From positions 19,034,001-19,098,000 of the forward strand of contig OZ316896.1 in the NCBI GenBank assembly GCA_973895155.1: DNA of 64,000 nt, in the 5' to 3' direction. The position numbers were made by a program, and so were the translations under genes. Below the pieces are notes generated by a model. The model was given only the letters and a program-made list of their open reading frames with translations, was not told the origin of the DNA and searched no databases. Below are positions 33,901-46,280 of this stretch, in pieces. The DNA is from Marsupella aquatica (taxonomy: Eukaryota > Marchantiophyta). The stretch's first letter is position 1. Every line of letters starts with the position of its first letter.

Positions 33901-36053
33901 ACAAGCCCACTTGAACCTTACAAGGAGGTCATCCAGACGTCTGAGATGAACTTCATCCACAACACAAGGTCGTCCCAATTGACACGCTTTCTTCCCACCC
34001 AACATCTTGTCGCCTGCATGTCACACAACCACTAAACCCTTCGAGTCTTTTCCTTGTAGTCACATGAATTCACAGAGAAGAAGAGGAAGAGGTACGTACT
34101 ACTTTTGACGATAGACACAAGAACTGATTATTAAGTTGAGGTCCCTGATGAACAATATCCTACTCAAACGGTCAATGAGAAGACCCTTCTGCTTCTGACG
34201 TCAATTGATTAAAATGAGTCTTTTCAGCACCGCTTTTTGTTTAGGACGCTAAAATTAGTGTTTGCCGCTTTAGTTGGTTTTAATGGTGGGGTTAGAAATT
34301 ACCAAGCACGTTTCGAATGGGCACTGGCGCCGCTTGTTTTAGATAAAATTCAGAGGACTGCTTCAGATTCTTCCATTCGGAGGGATCCGTCTCTGCTCTT
34401 TGCACAAGAGCACTCAAATTGACAGGAAGATCGGCCCGAATAATTTTCTCCACAAAAGCTGTTGGAAAAATAAGCTTTGGAGTAACATTGACATCATAGT
34501 ACAACCTTGTAGTTCCGGGCCTGCGCTGACCAAACATGCATACGTATGATTGAAACATAGATAACATTCAAGTCACTAATATCACAACAAGAACTCATCA
34601 GACACAATTCAGGCAACGAGAACTCCCGGTGCGCGATTGGAGCAAAACATGCACAACCCAGTCAAAGCTGTTTTCAATTTTCTTTGAACAGATGCGTCAA
34701 ACTGCTGAAGTGAATCAACTGACAACCGTTAGCAAGATTCAGCCATTGCAAACCATACCTTGGACCAGGTCGCAGATACCAACGCCCCTTGTACTCTTTG
34801 AAGTCACCATCCACCATAGAGAATCGAAGCTCCTTCCCATTCACCTTCATATCACACAAAGCAACGTCAAAATTAAAGCACGTTGCAGATGTCGCCAATT
34901 TATGACGTACATCACAATTTTCAAGTTAAAATCGACGGATTGACAAATAGAATGAATGAAAACATCCTTCAGTAATATCCTAGCCCAATCGATGGACCAA
35001 CATGTGAGAAAATGAGAAAATTCAGGGTGGGGTGGGTAGACAACAGGAGTTAAAAAAATCCGCAATTTGATTGACAGAATTATACAATTGAAGCTGTGTC
35101 AACGATCGACGATTTTGTTACGAAGGTAAGTATCCACAAATAGTCGGAGCTGTGCCTTAGTCCGTTCAATACAGGGACCAGGTGAATAGCGATACAACCA
35201 ACAAAAATAAAATTGAAACGAGTACATTTTTCTGCAACCACAACAGAATGTACCAAACAAGCCGGAAGTATGAATAATATTACCGCATCAGGACACTCCT
35301 CCAGATCAAGCACAACATGGGCTTCGATGTGCCAATACAGGGCGCTTTGCACCCCTTGTTGCCGCAACCGTATTCGTCCAGGTGTTGGACTCGGGATCTT
35401 CTCACTGCTCATGAGCCAGCGACCAACTAACTCAGCGGAAAGATGATGCACAGAGCCAAAAGTACAGTGTTGTCGAGGGCATTACTCAACTTTAAATATG
35501 ACTTCCTTCACGAAGTAAGTGCAAAGCAGAATGGGTGGACGAATTATATTGGAGGCAGTGCTAGCGGTAAACTAAATAAAATCGAGTCATCAGAAAGAGC
35601 TCGCAAAATCAGGATTACATACCTCCTGACAAGATTGGGAATGAACTCTGCTAAGCGTTCATAGTCGGTGAGAACTTCCCACATCCTCTCGTAAGTCGTC
35701 TCCGCACAGACATTCGCACTAATATGCCTTTCTCTCCATGACACTACCTCGACCTCCACATCAACTTCCCGTTCAGCGAATGCTGATTGTAAGCTCCTGC
35801 TTCCCACCTCCCCACTCTGGTCATGTTCTACCTGAACTCTACCATGTGTGATCTTCTTCTTATGCAGACCATCCAATCTTCTCCTGATCCATCCCAAGCT
35901 TCTTCGTTCTGATACCGGTTCCAAACTCGTATGCCCTAAACTGTGACGTGTTCCCACTAGCTTGGGATTGCTCGCCGCCTCCAATCGTGAGCCCAAATCA
36001 ATGTTCAAACGAACTCCCAGAAAGCTTTTATGGAGAAGAGCCATTTGTGACAT
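30935..36053 (-). CDS. Double START/cyclase (COQ10-like) domain protein, plastid-type, 11 exons
   Basis: A 693-aa homologue of the plant polyketide cyclase/dehydrase and lipid-transport family with two such domains (Arabidopsis At5g08720 type). Exons, minus strand: 36053-35623, 35404-35284, 34844-34759, 34520-34303, 34013-33922, 33582-33482, 33260-33194, 32768-32541, 32188-31772, 31547-31475, 31182-30935 (2,082 bp). The Arg-rich N-terminus suggests a chloroplast transit peptide. Domain 1, about 95-285, has YERMWEVLTDYERLAEFIPN and FSMVDGDFKEYKGRWYL. Domain 2, about 317-470, has IRDVWNVLTDYERLSDFIPN and FQQVEGDFNSFQGKWTLEPLG. The C-terminus has two related modules (YMPMRSELRERKRVDLEKAI...GG and HMPTRSALNKAGRADVGRAL..WGG). 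It probably binds a hydrophobic ligand; the ligand is unknown. The start is the first ATG in frame. Confidence 0.9.
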
Positions 36054-38990
36054 TGCCCTCCGAGATCACCTCCTAACCCAACTATAAATCGCCGACAAAT
36101 ATTCGAACCCTGGATTTCCTCCTCTCACCGAAAGGATATGACAGTGACAACCGTACCTTTGCAGAATCCTCCATCTTAGTGTTCCCAATCCCCATTAATC
36201 CATTTTGGATACTTCCAATTTTCAATCAAAATAATTCTTCAGTTACTCTATACAACTCTCCGTACGAATAAGTCATGCAATGAATTCCAGTTCCAGCGGA
36301 TCCTGCTCTCAAATTTCTAGGAGACTGACGCAACAGCAGCTCTCTCATATTGTGCTCCGAATCCCCAGCTCGAAATCACGAAACTCAGCTAAATGCTGCT
36401 CCACCCCAAGAAAAACCTCAGGCCCTTGAAAGCACAACAGCATGAAACAGTTGAAGATTCACACATGCACCATGAAATGAAGGCTTTCTTAGATTCCAAT
36501 CTTCACTGCTCAGGACACGGAGAGAAGTGCGATCATTCCATGTAAGCAGCTGGAATTGTAGGGAGATGCTCGCTACAACTGTACTAGTAAACGACATGAG
36601 AGGACCAGTGGCAGGTTATCAGGCAGGGAAGATTTCCCCCAGAGCTGATTCGTTGCCACCATAGAGCTCCATCCCTCGTGAAGAGGAGAGGCAGGAAAAG
36701 AGCCAGTAGCCGAACGCCAAGGGAGATTTAGAAGAAGAGATTTATCGAGTATCTCGCGTGGTGGGTACCACCTTGGGGGATGAATGTGGCATGGGGGACT
36801 TTAAGGCCCACTTTCACTTTTACGTCCCAATTTCTAGGCGATGTATTTGCTCGATGGGTTGTAAAGAGTGGTATGGCGAGGAATATACAAGAATATACAA
36901 TGTTTTTATGGCCGGTACAAAAAACCTTAGGGGTTACCTATGGATGACCAACAAAGAGCTTGCTTATGGCAGTGTTACTTGATGGGAACCATGAGTGATT
37001 GAAAGACCTTGATATACCTTAAATGAATGTATCCAAATGCTATGGGGTTGGCTGGGAGAAAATTTTGGTTTGGGGGCCCATCAAGCAAATATCACTTTTT
37101 AAGGCCCATAAAGCCCTCCTCTGAATTTTTGTAGACAAGAATGCCGTTTTGACAGGGCATTGCCGAATAATATCCCAAACAACAAGAGAGCCTTTAATTA
37201 GCTTGAGTTTTGGGGGCTGGTAACAAGGGTCCTAAGAAATTTTAATTTTTACTACTTTTAGTAGAAGTCGAGGAGATCTTCATAATGAGAGTATCCTTAG
37301 CTTGAGTGTACAAACTGAAAATTTACAAAAGTCCAAGAGTTCCCCCTTTTTCACATTACACTCAAGTTTCTTCCCTCCAGTGCAGTCTACTTCATGATTT
37401 CAATGAAAAGTTATAGTTAGTGATGAAACCTGGCTGCTGGATCTAGGTTTTGTCATGGCTAGTGGAGGTTTATGTTTATGTTTTTGTATTTTGTAGTGAG
37501 TTTTTCTACTAATATTTTAGGATGGATAGCTCCACTGTGGAACCTATTATAGAGTAAAAACTCTATACCATGACTCTGGGTGGTGGCAAGTTTTGGGGTG
37601 AGGTGGGAAGACAACCACGGGCCGAAGGCAAAGCTTGGGCAGTGTGGCTAAACCCTATAGGTGGCAAATATATGTCCTAAGGCTGAGGGCATATTTTCAG
37701 CTACCTAACATTCAAAAAATCTAGTACCCTAAAGCGGTTTCACATAAGCAATGGCCCTTAAAGACACTAGAGGGTTCATCCAGGACAATGCTCCTGTGAG
37801 AGGGCTTTTACATACACCTTCCCAACCCTAGAGATTTCTCTATGACACTAGAAAGAAAATTAGTTGTCTAATGTTTTTGCCACAAAGAAGAGATTTCTCT
37901 TTGACACTAGAAAGAAAATGAGTTGTCTAATGTTTTTGCCACAAAGAATCATTTTTATAGAACCCTACCTCAATGCAAATGTATTGCAGATTACTGCCAA
38001 GTGGAAGTGAGGTGGCCAGGCAGTTGAGCCCTGTGGGTAGTTGTTGGACTGGGAAACTCTAGTTTCAAGGATTGATAGGTGGGGCGTAGAAAAGGTGCAT
38101 AGTAACACCTTTAGGTCCATGTCACTGTTGTAAAAAATTCGGAAAAACTGCCACCACAATCAACCTACCATGGTGGCTTCCTGCGAGCGACATTTCTTAA
38201 TCAAATCATGAGAAAAAAAACCAGGATTGCCTATTCTAGTACTGTACACTAAAGCTGTGGTGTATTTTCAAATACAGAAAGAGCAGTGGAGTAGATGTAA
38301 TTACTGGGACGCCAAGGATCAATGTAATTTTTAAGGTTTTTTTTTTTTGCCAGGTGGTGCATGTCACCTTGTCTGAGAGAGAAGATGCTAGTAATATTCT
38401 TTGTCCTAAGTCTAGGGCAACAAATATTCTTACTATCTTCTCCTTCACATTAGCTAGAATCTAAAATAATACTTAAATATCTGGTTCTAGGAAATCATCT
38501 TTTTTTCCTAGACCATCTGATCTCCCTGTATTTAAGGATCACTGTTAGATTCCAGGGTCTATGGCTAGGCAAGAACGGGCAAATGGAAGACAAAAAATCT
38601 AGCCAATTTACAAGTTGCTAGGACTTTTCAGACATGTGGAATCTAGCCCAGTTTCACCAGTAAGAGAACAGCTAGGACTAGTGGAATTCTTCACAATAAA
38701 TTGGAGAGATATATTTGATGGACCCCCAAAATGAAAAATGTTCCTTGATGGACCCATGAGTGATCCACCTCTTCATGGACGATCAATCCATGTTACTAAA
38801 CTCCCTTGGGACCTCATGGGGTCCATCAAGTAACACTCTTAACTCTTAATTGCAGGGTCCATCTCATGGGGTCCATCAATTAACACTTTTAAATTTAGCC
38901 CAAAGTGGTTGTTCACTTGAGTTGAGATTGATAGGTCTAGAGTTCAAAGACTCATAGGTCTAGAGTTCAAATGTAACCACTAACTTGTTC
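36054..38990. other. Spacer with short duplications, no gene recognised
   Basis: The first 700 bp are the likely promoter and 5' UTR of the double-START gene. Positions 37831-37948 are a 59-bp tandem duplication (GAGATTTCTC... CCACAAAGA). Around 38690-38890, GGTCCATCAA or its variants recur several times. Nothing else was recognised. Confidence 0.4.
37831..37948. repeat. 59-bp tandem duplication
   Basis: Two adjacent copies of GAGATTTCTCTATGACACTA through CCACAAAGA, with two or three substitutions between them. Confidence 0.9.
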
Positions 38991-38999
38991 TCTTTCTGT

Positions 39000-39168
39000 G
39001 GGGTTTCACTGATTTCACTTTAAAAATTCTTCATTCTCGTTTTTGACTGGGGTTTCACGGATTTCACTTCAAAAATTCTTCATTCTCGTTTTTGACAGGA
39101 AATGTGTGGTTTCACGGATTTCATTTAAAAAAAATTAATTCTTCATTCGCGTTTGTGACCGGGATCAG
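39000..39168. repeat. ~60-bp imperfect tandem repeat
   Basis: Three units each contain GGTTTCACGGATTTCACTT, then AATTCTTCATTCTCGTTTTTGAC. They lead straight into the 48-bp array before MOZART1, so the whole upstream leader of that gene is repetitive. Confidence 0.85.
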
Positions 39169-39470
39169 AAGCAATTTGCATTTGACAGGAAACAGAAACT
39201 GGTGAAAGAAACCAGTGAGGGATCAGAAACCAGTGAGGGATCAGAAACCAGTGAGGGATCGAGAGAAGCAATTCGCATTTGACAGGAAACAGAAACTGGT
39301 GAAAGAGCGAGAGAAGCAATTCGCATTTGACGGGAAACAGAAACCAGTGAGAGAGCGAGAAAAGCAATTCGCATTTGACGGGAAACAGAAACCAGTGAGA
39401 GAGCGAGAAAAGCAATTCGCATTTGACGGGAAACAGAAACCAGTGAGAGAGCGAGAGAAGCAGTCCAGTG
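39169..39470 (+). repeat. 48-bp tandem array in frame with the MOZART1 start
   Basis: Four exact-period units start at 39266, 39314, 39362 and 39410; a partial unit is at 39169 and a triplicated CCAGTGAGGGATCAGAAA block lies between. Period 48 keeps the reading frame and encodes the 16-residue unit KQFAFDGKQKPVRERE. The frame runs without stop into the MOZART1 ATG at 39491, but no in-frame ATG was seen upstream. Confidence 0.9.
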
Positions 39471-39490
39471 AAGTCCACATCGGTGCAGCG

Positions 39491-39706
39491 ATGGACGGAG
39501 TCGGGGTGGCGCGAGCAAGGGAGGCATTGGATGTGGTGCACGCGATGGCGTCGTTGATGGGAACAGGGTTGGATCGGCAATCGCTCGCCATTCTCATCGC
39601 CCTCTGCGAGCACGGAGTGAATCCAGAGGCGCTTGCTGCCGTGGTGAAGGAGCTCCGCCGAGAAGCTGCTGCTCTGGACGCTATGACCAACAGGACCAAA
39701 CCCTAA
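39491..39706 (+). CDS. MZT1: MOZART1 / GIP, gamma-tubulin complex recruitment protein
   Basis: A 71-aa protein of the mitotic-spindle organising protein 1 family, called GIP1/GIP2 in plants. It binds gamma-tubulin complex proteins and helps target and activate microtubule nucleation at the nuclear envelope and spindle. The family core is plain: REALDVVHAMASLMGTGLDR, then ILIALCEHGVNPEALAAVVK and ELRRE, matching the plant consensus. It is a single exon, as is common for this gene. The start is ATG 39491 (MDGVGVAR), which gives the usual family length. The same frame stays open upstream through the 16-residue repeat array, so a longer product from a non-AUG start is possible but unproven. The next gene, Y3IP1, is convergent. 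Confidence 0.93.
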   Translation: MDGVGVARAREALDVVHAMASLMGTGLDRQSLAILIALCEHGVNPEALAAVVKELRREAAALDAMTNRTKP

Positions 39707-40830
39707 TTCAATTTCGCTGTCGACTAGTTTTCTTTCTGGTTTGAAGCTTCAGGATGAAAGGGAAAATGTTGTTTCCGTTTCGGGAGGTTGTGAAGGTCTA
39801 AGTTGAAGGATAGCAGACGACCCGCAATAATATGTCGGCAGAAAAGGTGTGGAATTCTTCCACGAACTGCTGTGGTGATCTTGTATCGTACGCAGCACCA
39901 TTGTGGGTGTGGGCGAATGAATGTCATAATGATCGGCTCAATAAGAGGTTCTTTGGCGACGGTATGGGTCCAGAATGAAGCATGAGGAGAGGTTTGAGCT
40001 TCTTCTCACTAACCTTTTACCACAGCAAATAATTGGAGAGGGAATGCTGCGGAGTGAGCAGCCATATTGTGATTCCTGCTCTGAAATGCCTAGACAGACA
40101 GAGAAGTAGCTGTAAATATGAGAGTCGGAGAGAGCTCTTATTTGCAGACACTAACTCAATTGGGTGGTAGGCGAATCATCGCTCCGAGTGATAAGAAAAC
40201 TGTAGATCACTGAGGAATTGGATGCTGTCATTACTGAATTTATCTGTGTAGGACTCCTCGGTGCCAACAGGGGAAGGACATTATGTATAGACGTGAAAGG
40301 GGAATTGAAGAACTGTATACATCTTTGTCAAAACTCTGGGCATCGTGTCTTTTTGTTGGTCCATGGGACCTATTGTTGATGTATTTTGAGCCTTTACTTC
40401 TTGCGAAATGTCTTCTTCTTTGCAATTTGCGAAAGACTTGAATCCCAGGGTTTCCTCAAGGGAAGGGATCTGCGTTCCTTAGGGTAGTTTAGGATTTCAG
40501 GCGCTTGGTTTAATACCTTTTCTGCGTTTGCAGCTCTCCATCCGATGACTGCTCAAAGCGTAAGAATCCCAGTGCCATAGGCAGCTGTATTTTGTAATGG
40601 AAGGCGTCATTATCAGTTAGGCAAGCTGCATATCTTATGCTCACAACATACAAAGCTGTTTACTGTAGACATTCTGAGGACTGACAACACATGCCGCCAG
40701 CAACGAATAATTATTAACCATTGGCAGGATCGTGAAAATCTCACACCACAATCAAAGGCACACTTCCATGTTGAAAACCATTTTATATCCAAAAACCGCA
40801 AGATGGGCTTACAATCAAAGAGTCGATTTT
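39707..40830. other. Spacer between convergent MOZART1 and Y3IP1
   Basis: It holds the 3' UTRs of the two convergent genes. No further gene or repeat was recognised. Confidence 0.4.
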
Positions 40831-42969
40831 TCACTGAAGAGAATTTAAGAAGAGAATCACGACAACTGCAATCCCAATTATCACAGGAAGCGAGCTTAAC
40901 AAGTACAAGAAACTGAAGCCCTGCACAAGTCCGAGCAAACGAACTGGTCAGAACGTTTATGGTGAAATATCTTTATACATAAAGTTGCGCAGCCTCACAT
41001 TAAATCTCTATTAAATCTCTGAGGGAACTTCTTATTCGCCAATGCGCATAACAGGAATTGCGTTGGTCTGCAAAAACCATGAAGGGCCAGTTGTTCACGC
41101 ATCCTGCTGCATAAAGGAGCTTATTCACGGAGGGGAAGCAAAAATCCACGGAATATGGAAAGAGGCATGGGACAACTTTGGTGGAGAAGGGAGTGCTGTG
41201 AAGAAAAATACCACTGCTGGAGGGAGGACTTCGCTAATATCTTTCTTTTCTTGCCCGGGGAGAATGTCAGCGGCAGTGTCCCAGTCCACCCTTGCCCTTT
41301 CAGCAGCAAGCCTGGGATCGACTCCTGTGTCTGTCGCTTTGGCATAAGGTGATGCAACGGGCGGAAGGCGATCTTGGGCATTAATTTCATCCTGTGCAGA
41401 ACAACCACGTTCTCAAATTCCAGAGACACAAGTTGCAGCTAGAAAGTAATTAGAGTGGCAAGTATAGTATTCAAGTTCAGCTTCAGAAACATCATAGTAC
41501 TGTCCGGACAAAGCGATGCCGGCTATTAACCACTGCACTCGACTGGACAAGGCCCCAACTAGTAAAACTGAGAATGAGGTCAATAGAAATTAAGAGTAAT
41601 GCTTGACCGAAGTGGACAATCACACTACACACAACAAGATACAGAAAGTCACATGCCAAATTTTCAGATTGAAGACATGGCTGGTGCCTAGGAAAATGAA
41701 AAGTTTAATCACCTCCAAGTTCGGCCAGTTCAGCATTTCTTTCGCGAGCTCTCGCAGAGTGATTTTATCTTGTGGGATCCGTCCTTCATACACCTTCACA
41801 AAGCGAACAACACACCACAAAGCACCTGCTTTTTAGATACATTCAGGGGAGCAAGGAACATTTCAGAAGGCAGATTTCAAAATTGAGGCCACCGACTTCT
41901 CAAACCCGTATCACCTCAGCGGGGACAGGGACGAGGCCGTTTCAAATATTTTGAAGGAGTTTACCGCTTGCTAATAAAACGCACTCTAATAATTTGGAGA
42001 TACCAAGGGTAGCTATGCAACTACACTCCAACGGCAACAACCTCACACATTTTACAAACAACTGAAAGCTCTATTTCAACTACTAATGTAGACTCAGGCT
42101 AGGTTCAGAGCAAGGAAAACCTCGGCCAGGGCATTGCCTATCTCTTCTCTTGAGCACCCTCGATCGTCCTCAATATTGAGTAACCTTCGTCGCTCCACAT
42201 CACGAGGATCTTCAATCATGACAGTCAACCTAACCTAAACAATTCATCACAAGATATGACTAGTAAGTCAGCTTCCCGTCAGCTTCCCGTTTGAATTCCA
42301 ACTTTCTCTCTTCTCAGTGCTCTGTCGATGGCTTGCCCACAATTCACCAAACTATGGATAGGCCAAATTACAGATGATGTGAGTAGGGAGTTAAACTAGT
42401 TCCACGAATCCGAAGAAAGAAAGCGCAGAGACGCAAACGTGAGCTGGAGTGAGGACGTACTTCATTGAACGTCATGTCTCTCTTCGTCCGTAGAAGCTCC
42501 AATACCTGCAGAATGGCATGCAATCATGCCTTATTTACGGTGGAAACTCCGTCTCCTGCAGGTAAACGGGATATGCAACAACACAGCCTATCTCTATGTG
42601 AAGGAGGAACGAAGTAGTTGGAAGAAAATTGCAAACCCGGAGAATATCCTTAATGTTCTGACGATCTTCTTGCTCTTCAAGAGACAGCTCCTGCTCTTCC
42701 GAGACATCTTCCACAGCCACGCCGCTCGTGGTCTCGTCTGAATTGGCCCTTGTACCCACAACTAGATCGGCTACTTCGACCCAGCTCCTCCTGATCGACA
42801 CCCATCTCCCTCTCTTGCAGGATAAACCTCTCGGGTATTGTCCTCTGACCAAAAACGGTGAGCAGCTGGCCAGAATTCTACCGCTTTGACCTGGCTGGGC
42901 TGCATCACGGCGTCTACTACATGGCAGAGCAGCTCCAAAAGCTTTGAGCTGAAGAGTGACAGAGGCCAT
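40831..42969 (-). CDS. Y3IP1: Y3IP1, Ycf3-interacting protein 1 (photosystem I assembly), 6 exons
   Basis: A thylakoid-associated chloroplast protein that works with the plastid-encoded Ycf3 in assembling photosystem I. Exons, minus strand: 42969-42637, 42505-42461, 42234-42121, 41793-41713, 41391-41212, 40920-40831, totalling 843 bp and 280 aa, the size of the Arabidopsis protein. The N-terminus is rich in Ser, Ala and Arg, fitting a transit peptide. Conserved blocks read VLELLRTKRDMTFNEVRLTV, MIEDPRDVERRRLLNIEDD, GRIPQDKITLRELAKEMLNW, SPYAKATDTGVDPRLAAERA, VDWDTAADI, and a C-terminal membrane segment from GFSFLYLL to FLNSLQ. The start MASVTLQL at 42969 is the first ATG. All splice sites are GT..AG and keep frame. 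Intact. Confidence 0.95.
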
Positions 42970-45053
42970 GGCTAACCGATACAATTAACTGTGGGAGAGC
43001 CAACTTTTCAGTATCCTCAAATGGAGACAAAATTCCTCGGCCGAAATTTAGTACCAGGAGATCTCGAGTGGACATACTCTGCACACAACAAGAATCGCTC
43101 AAGGAGATGCGGCTTGGGTCTACGATTTTTGGAGCCGTGGCTTAGTCTACCTTTGAGCACAGTCGCAAGGCAGTGCAAACGGAGCCCCCGGCACCTTTCC
43201 AAAAAAACACTGGAAGATTGCCAGTTGGAATCCTCGTTCGTTCTTCGGCTCACTCATTTTCTTCGTAGGCAAAAACTCGACAGTGAACCTCCCGTGTACC
43301 ATATTTTGGTGGACTATACGAGTTTTGAGCTTTTTGGTGGACTATAGGAGATTTGAGCTTATAACTTGATGATTATGAGTCACATAAAATTCACATGTTT
43401 TCACATGTTTGAATTTACAATATTTTCATTACTTTTTTTGTATTTACAAAAATGTCATGGTTTCCTTATCTAGTTCCCCTAGTTACCTTGTCATCCATAA
43501 CGAAACAGTGACAGTTTTATAATTACCAAAAAAATAGTGGCAAAATACTTAAAAACTGAAGAGGAAAATAGTTTTGCACCTCCAAGGCCACTAGAGAAAC
43601 AGGAGACCTGGAAAAACACAAGCCCAAATACCCAAGGACCAAAGAGATTTAGGGCTTATAACTTGATGATTATGAGTCCTTTAAATCTTTTAAAAATTTG
43701 CACCTACAAGGCAACTAGCAGGAGACCTTGAAAAACACAAGCCCAAATACCCAAGGACTAAGAGATTTCTATATTTTTGAATCTTAGTCTAGATTTTTTG
43801 AAGTGAAGCCCAGATGGACCACCATGTTGAACAAGGTGCTCCCGTGGACCACATTTTGGTGGTTCACAGACGTGTAACTTGAATATAATGAGTGCTTAGA
43901 AACTTGCAAGGCAGCTAGAGAAGGAGGAGACCTTTGAAAAACACAAGCCCATATACTTCCTACTAACACGTTGAAATTAATCTAATAGAATTTGCCCCCT
44001 GCATTCCATGATGAACAACTCAACACAAATGGCCAAGATTCACTGTGGACTGGATGCAAGTGTAGCTTCCCTACTACTCTAGCACATCCTCAAAACTAGA
44101 AAATATTTGAAATTACTAACATCAAGTTATTACAATTTACTCAAATTTGGGGGAAAATGTGGTCCATGGGGGGTTTTCAAAGACTAATGTTGTGGTTCAT
44201 GGGAGCACCGTTTTCCAAAGACTCCCCAAATTTCACCTCAAGATTAAAGCGTTGTAATTAGTGCCTAATATTAGCCACATTTGTTGTGTTCCCTTAGCAA
44301 GTTTCCCACAAAAATGTGCCAAAATGCGCCTCAATGAAAACCTTTTTAATTATTGTCTAAACTTTGACACATTTGTTGTGTTCTTTTAGCAAGTTTCCCA
44401 CAAAAATTTGCCAAAATCTACCTCAATGAAAACAGTTTCAATTATACACTTGTAAAGTTTCCTTAGCGAGTTTCCACCTAGCCACGTACCCTATTAACCA
44501 GAATCTGATGGTTGTGGATTTAAAGGATATCTTACCTTAAACTTGTATGCCCATCCTATAACTATGATTGTGAAACTTGGTGTTTTGTTTGAAAAAAACC
44601 CATTCCCGCCAGGGGGGGTGGGTGGCAACATTGACCCAATCCCATAAGGTAGGGATTATGGCCTCACCTCAGTCTCGCAACATTGACCCAATCCCATAAG
44701 GTAGGGATTATGGCCTCACCTCAGTCTCACAGCATATATCCATCCTTGTTTTTTGGTGAGCATCCACCTCAAATGCAACATATCTCCCGTGCCCTAGAGT
44801 GCAGCTTTCCAGGGTTCTGGATTTGCACTTAAAGTCACAGGAAAGAAGCTTAAATGTGAACCCACAAGCTCATCCTAAGGGAGTAAAAGATCTCCTCCTA
44901 CAACTTTAGGAGGAGTTGTCTTAAAGGAGACTCGCTCTCACAACTTTTTAAGGAGTTTCCCTTAAGGGGCAGGGAGCCAAGCTGCTTTTAAGAAGTTCCC
45001 CTTAAAACACAACTTCCCCTATATAGCATACTCATCCTGGAACATGAAAAGTT
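42970..45053. other. Spacer with several short duplications
   Basis: After the Y3IP1 upstream region come repeated AAAAACACAAGCCCAAATAC blocks (near 43614, 43731, 43938), a ~90-bp spaced duplicate of TTTGTTGTGTTC...AAGTTTCCCACAAAAAT (44280 and 44370), and a 52-bp tandem duplication at 44624-44728 (GCAACATTGACCCAATCCCA). No gene was recognised. Confidence 0.45.
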
Positions 45054-45287
45054 ATTTTGTCCTATGCAGGAGATAAAGGAGTTGGGGCAATGTGAAAGGG
45101 ATAAAAAAGTTCCCTATGCAATGGGGCAAGGGGATGGGTATCCAAGGGGAGGGGTATCCAATGCAGTGATTTTGTCCTATGCAGGAGATAAAAAAGTTGG
45201 GGCAATGTGAAAGGGAAAAAAAAAGTTCCGTATGCAGTGGGGCAAGGGGATGGGTATCCAATGCGAGGGGTATCCAATGCAGTGGGG
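45054..45287. repeat. ~115-bp tandem duplication
   Basis: Two adjacent copies start TTTTGTCCTATGCAGGAGAT and end GGTATCCAATGCAGTG. They differ by a few substitutions and an A-run length change. Confidence 0.9.
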
Positions 45288-45480
45288 GCAAGGGGAAGGG
45301 CTCGCGAAGGGCAAGGGGTCGACCAGAAGGGGCTGGCGCAGGTCTCGCTGGCGAAGGGCGAAGGGCTGGGGAAGGGCTGGAAGGGCTCGCGAAGGGCAAG
45401 GGGTCGACGAGAAGGGGCTGGCGCAGGTGAAAGGGCTGGCGAAGGGCGAAGGGCTGGGGAAGGGCTGGCGAACGCAGGGC
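45288..45480. repeat. GC-rich tandem repeat of GGCGAAGGGC type
   Basis: A GGGCTCGCGAAGGGCAAGGG block followed by GTCGAC.AGAAGGGGCTGGCG recurs, with shorter GGCGAAGGGC steps between. A diverged further patch lies at 45670-45730. Long open frames on both strands here are repeat artefacts. Confidence 0.85.
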
Positions 45481-45484
45481 AAGG

Positions 45485-46280
45485 CTCACATTGTGAGATG
45501 ATCAAATTCGAGGGGGCAAAGGGCGGCTGCGGAGAGCTCGAGCTCGAGCTGCTGTGGATCTTAGCTCTCGATCTGATGTCGCTGTCTCGATGGACTGGAC
45601 TTCATGCTGCTCGTCTGATTTGATGCTGCTCGTCTGATTTGATTTCGTCTTCACTCTCGATGCGGCAGGGCGCAGGGATGGGCTGGCGCAAGGCAAAGGG
45701 TTGGCAAAGGGCGAAGGGCTGGCGAAGGGCGAAGGATCACATTGTGCAACGATCAACTCTCGATGTCTGATGGCGGCTGCGGCGGGTGTTGAGGCTGGAC
45801 TCGAGCTGTTGTGGCATGGACTCGAGCTGCTATGGCATGGACTCGAGCTTTCATGGCTGGTGGCTGCTGGACTTGAGCTGCTGTGGCTGGTTGGAGATGG
45901 ACTCGAGCTGGGCTTGGGAGCTTGCTGGACTCGATCGATGACTTCATGCTGCTGCAGCCACTCTTGATGCTGCTCGTCTGATTCGCGATCATTGCTGCTG
46001 ATATCAATGTCACTGATCGATTGCTACTGTCATTGAGCTACTGATGCTGCTGCTGCTATCGATCGCTGTTGATGCTCTCGTCGCTGCTGACATTGAGCTA
46101 ATGATGCTGCTGATCGATTGCTGATGCTACTGATCAATTGAGGCTGGACTCGATGTCTGATGTCTGCGCTCACTGCTGCTCGGTCTCTCTCTGTCACTGC
46201 TGCTCGCTCTCTCACTCACTGCTGCTCGCTCTCTCACTCACTGCTGCTCGGTCTCTCTCGCTCACTGGAGTCGTTTACTG
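45485..46280. repeat. Degenerate CTCGAGCTG / GCTGCT simple sequence
   Basis: About 800 bp consist of variants of GGACTCGAGCTGCTGTGGC, TGATGCTGCTGATCGATTGC and CACTGCTGCTCG. No reading frame is credible as a gene. Confidence 0.65.

Noticed and set aside
42991-43347. 118-residue plus-strand frame upstream of Y3IP1
   Set aside because: It has no domain and overlaps the likely promoter and 5' UTR of the minus-strand Y3IP1 gene.
45052-45623. Pro/Ala- and Gly/Lys-rich open frames on both strands
   Set aside because: They arise from the GGCGAAGGGC repeat, are open in several frames at once and have no family features.
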